In this document: positions 62,825 through 64,000 of the stretch, in pieces
Numbering within the stretch: the first letter of the stretch is position 1
Layout: each line of letters opens with the position of its first letter
Source: Pusillimonas sp.
GTDB lineage: Bacteria > Pseudomonadota > Gammaproteobacteria > Burkholderiales > Burkholderiaceae_B
DNA: 64,000 nucleotides
Direction: 5' to 3'
Assembly: GCF_029263785.1 (NCBI RefSeq)
Contig: NZ_JAJUFE010000007.1
Span: 24,251 to 88,250, forward strand
Position numbers and translations under genes: made by a program
The notes under the pieces: model-generated
Databases searched by the model: none
What the model saw: the letters and a program-made list of their open reading frames with translations, nothing else
What the model was told of the DNA's origin: nothing

Positions 62825-63577
62825 TTACTCTTCGCTATCGTCCTGAACTTCGACGAACTCTTCGTCGCCTTCGGCGATCTCTTCAACCAGACCGTTAAGG
62901 GCCTGATTGCGACCTTCGAGTACAGCGTCGGCCATACCCTTGACGTACAGAGCGATAGCCTTGCCCGAGTCATCGTTACCCGGAATGACATGCTCGATGC
63001 CTTCGGGCGAATGGTTGGTATCAACCACGGCCACAACGGGAATACCCAGCGACCGGGCTTCGGCTACGGCGATCTTGTGATAGCCGACGTCGACCACGAA
63101 CAAGGCGTCGGGCAGATTGTTCATGTCCTTGATGCCGCCGATGGACTTATTAAGCTTGTCGAGCTCACGTTCGAACATCAGCGCTTCTTTCTTGGTCATG
63201 TGCTCGGTGGCGCCTTCGGCCTGCTGAGCTTCCATTTCCTTCAGACGCTTGACCGAGCTTTTTACGGTCTTGAAGTTGGTCATCATGCCACCCAGCCAAC
63301 GGCTGTCCACATACGGCATGCCGCAACGTGCAGCTTCTTCGGCGATGACTTCGCGAGCAGCGCGCTTGGTGCCCACAAACAGGACGGTACCGCCACGAGC
63401 AGCCAGCTGGCGCATGAACTTGGCAGCTTCCTGGAATTTGACGACAGTGTGTTCGAGGTTGATGATATGAATTTTGTTACGCTGGCCAAAGATGTACGGT
63501 GCCATCTTGGGATTCCAGTAACGTGTCTGGTGACCAAAATGGACACCGGCTTCCAGCATTTCTCGCATCAAGGACAT
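62825..63577 (-). CDS. rpsB: 30S ribosomal protein S2
   Basis: A 250-residue S2: [28 protein letters not shown] at the start, and [24 protein letters not shown] near the end. The C-terminal acidic tail [15 protein letters not shown] is typical of betaproteobacteria. First gene of the rpsB-tsf-pyrH-frr series. CGGAGAA precedes the ATG. Confidence 0.98.
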   Translation of the reverse strand: MSLMREMLEAGVHFGHQTRYWNPKMAPYIFGQRNKIHIINLEHTVVKFQEAAKFMRQLAARGGTVLFVGTKRAAREVIAEEAARCGMPYVDSRWLGGMMTNFKTVKSSVKRLKEMEAQQAEGATEHMTKKEALMFERELDKLNKSIGGIKDMNNLPDALFVVDVGYHKIAVAEARSLGIPVVAVVDTNHSPEGIEHVIPGNDDSGKAIALYVKGMADAVLEGRNQALNGLVEEIAEGDEEFVEVQDDSEE

Positions 63578-63682
63578 AATGTTCTCCGAGGGTTAGGTCT
63601 TGTACGCGGTCGTGCATCCGGGTATTGAATTATTCCGGACACCCTTGTGTCGCCGCGCACGCGATTTTTGCCACAATAGCTT

Positions 63683-63697
63683 TTGCCATCATGGCAA
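63683..63697. promoter_or_regulatory. Perfect palindrome upstream of rpsB
   Basis: TTGCCAT-C-ATGGCAA is a perfect inverted repeat 106 bases upstream of the rpsB start. It could be an operator or part of a leader structure; a second small hairpin (GACAC-CCTT-GTGTC) lies between it and rpsB. Confidence 0.35.
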
Positions 63698-63714
63698 AGG
63701 GTTGGCGCTTCAGA

Positions 63715-63917
63715 ACTGCTTCAAAACGGCTTCTATACTGCTTCAAAACGTTCGACGCCCTAAGTAAAGGTAAAGCCCTTAAGCTTTCGCCCTTAAGCTT
63801 TCCTTTTAGCCTTAAGCCTTTTTAGCCTTAAGCCTTTTTAGCCTTCAGCCTTTAAACCGCAAGTCTTTTAAGCTAAGCAAAAGGATCAAGACCCTAAGTA
63901 AAGGCTCTAAGTAAAGG
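63715..63917. repeat. Iterated short repeats in the intergenic region upstream of rpsB
   Basis: No protein-coding gene is seen from 63578 to 64000. Instead there are several repeat families: ACTGCTTCAAAACG twice (63715-63728, 63737-63750); CTAAGTAAAGG three times (63760-63770, 63894-63904, 63907-63917); GCCCTTAAGCTTTC twice (about 63775-63802); and a 15/16/16-bp unit CCTTTTTAGCCTTAAG three times (63802-63848). The stretch is AT-rich compared with its surroundings. Confidence 0.8.
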
Positions 63918-63943
63918 GCTAAAGCGCAAAATCAAAGAAAGCC

Positions 63944-63949
63944 TATAAT
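63944..63949 (+). promoter_or_regulatory. Possible -10 element for a gene beyond the right edge
   Basis: TATAAT is a perfect -10 hexamer on the plus strand. No good -35 lies 16-18 bases upstream. In related genomes map is divergent from rpsB at this place, so it may be the map promoter. Confidence 0.35.
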
Positions 63950-64000
63950 TCTACTATCTTTAAGTTATACAGTTCAAGTTGATATGATCCCCCTCGTTAC

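Noticed and set aside
61667..63628. A 653-codon open frame antisense to rpsB and tsf
   Set aside because: It is a mirror of highly conserved rpsB/tsf codons in a GC-rich genome, shows no domain, and crosses two verified genes.
63802..63848. Short regular repeats considered as a CRISPR array
   Set aside because: Units of 15-16 bp follow each other with no spacers and no cas genes; this is a tandem repeat.
10..63990. tRNA, rRNA, insertion sequences, phage genes or attachment sites
   Set aside because: Looked for T-loop GTTCRANTC contexts, transposase motifs and terminal repeats; none gave a supportable structure.

Overview
The window reads as one contiguous stretch of a GC-rich betaproteobacterial chromosome. 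The order rpsB-tsf-pyrH-frr-uppS-cdsA-dxr-rseP-bamA-skp-lpxD-fabZ-lpxA-lpxB-rnhB, all on the minus strand, is typical of Burkholderiales. The accessory genes (cyanide-insensitive-type cytochrome bd, Ku/LigD, LivHMGF-type transporters with a ring-hydroxylating dioxygenase) suggest a free-living relative of Bordetella/Pusillimonas (Alcaligenaceae); that family placement is inference. I see no rRNA, tRNA, CRISPR array, phage or insertion sequence.

Layout. 1-0.7 kb: end of a CbpA co-chaperone and CbpM. 0.7-3.7 kb: ZIP metal transporter, LysR regulator and a divergent YeiH-type exporter with a clear operator and promoter. 3.7-7.4 kb: a sensor-less sigma-54 activator next to a CIO-type cydAB-DUF2474 operon. 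7.6-12.6 kb: a tightly coupled five-gene operon (DUF3182, alpha/beta hydrolase, YbhP-like phosphodiesterase, ClsB-like cardiolipin synthase, YbhN-like membrane protein). 12.6-20.6 kb: a stress-flavoured region with ku, ligD, small disordered proteins, a DUF883 protein, a glutathionyl-hydroquinone reductase, cueR, a glycine-zipper lipoprotein, an EF-hand protein and a Tat-exported dienelactone hydrolase. 20.6-22.3 kb: RES/Xre toxin-antitoxin pair and an ArsC-like reductase. 22.4-31.6 kb: an aromatic-acid uptake and oxidation locus (livHMGF, XylS/BenR-like AraC regulator, binding protein, dioxygenase alpha and beta subunits, a cysteine-less isochorismatase-like protein, an SDR dehydrogenase). 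31.7-34.6 kb: glutathione peroxidase, a YfcG-like GST, a lipoprotein and an ankyrin protein. 34.7-42.7 kb: housekeeping genes (tatD, holB, tmk, mltG, ygfZ, an acyl-CoA hydrolase, rnfH, ratA, smpB, ogt). 42.7-47.6 kb: type II NADH dehydrogenase, ppsA and its divergent regulator ppsR. 47.6-48 kb: a structured non-coding element. 48-63.6 kb: the envelope/translation operon group. 63.6-64 kb: an AT-rich repeat-filled intergenic stretch.

How the genes work together. The right third couples lipid A synthesis (LpxD, LpxA, LpxB), fatty acid and phospholipid synthesis (FabZ, CdsA), isoprenoid carrier synthesis (Dxr, UppS) and outer-membrane assembly (BamA, Skp, RseP) with ribosome production (RpsB, Tsf, Frr). 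The 22-32 kb locus looks like a self-contained module for taking up an aromatic acid and dihydroxylating it. Its substrate is unknown and it lacks its own ferredoxin or reductase.

The observations I rate most worth following are: the structured element at 47.69-47.89 kb, whose 22-bp helix is kept by two G-U wobbles in one transcript orientation; the aromatic locus, with TGCA-N6-GGATA-like boxes and a catalytic-Cys-less isochorismatase homologue; the DUF3182-hydrolase-ybhP-clsB-ybhN operon; the large symmetrical dyad between ppsA and ppsR; and the iterated repeats upstream of rpsB.
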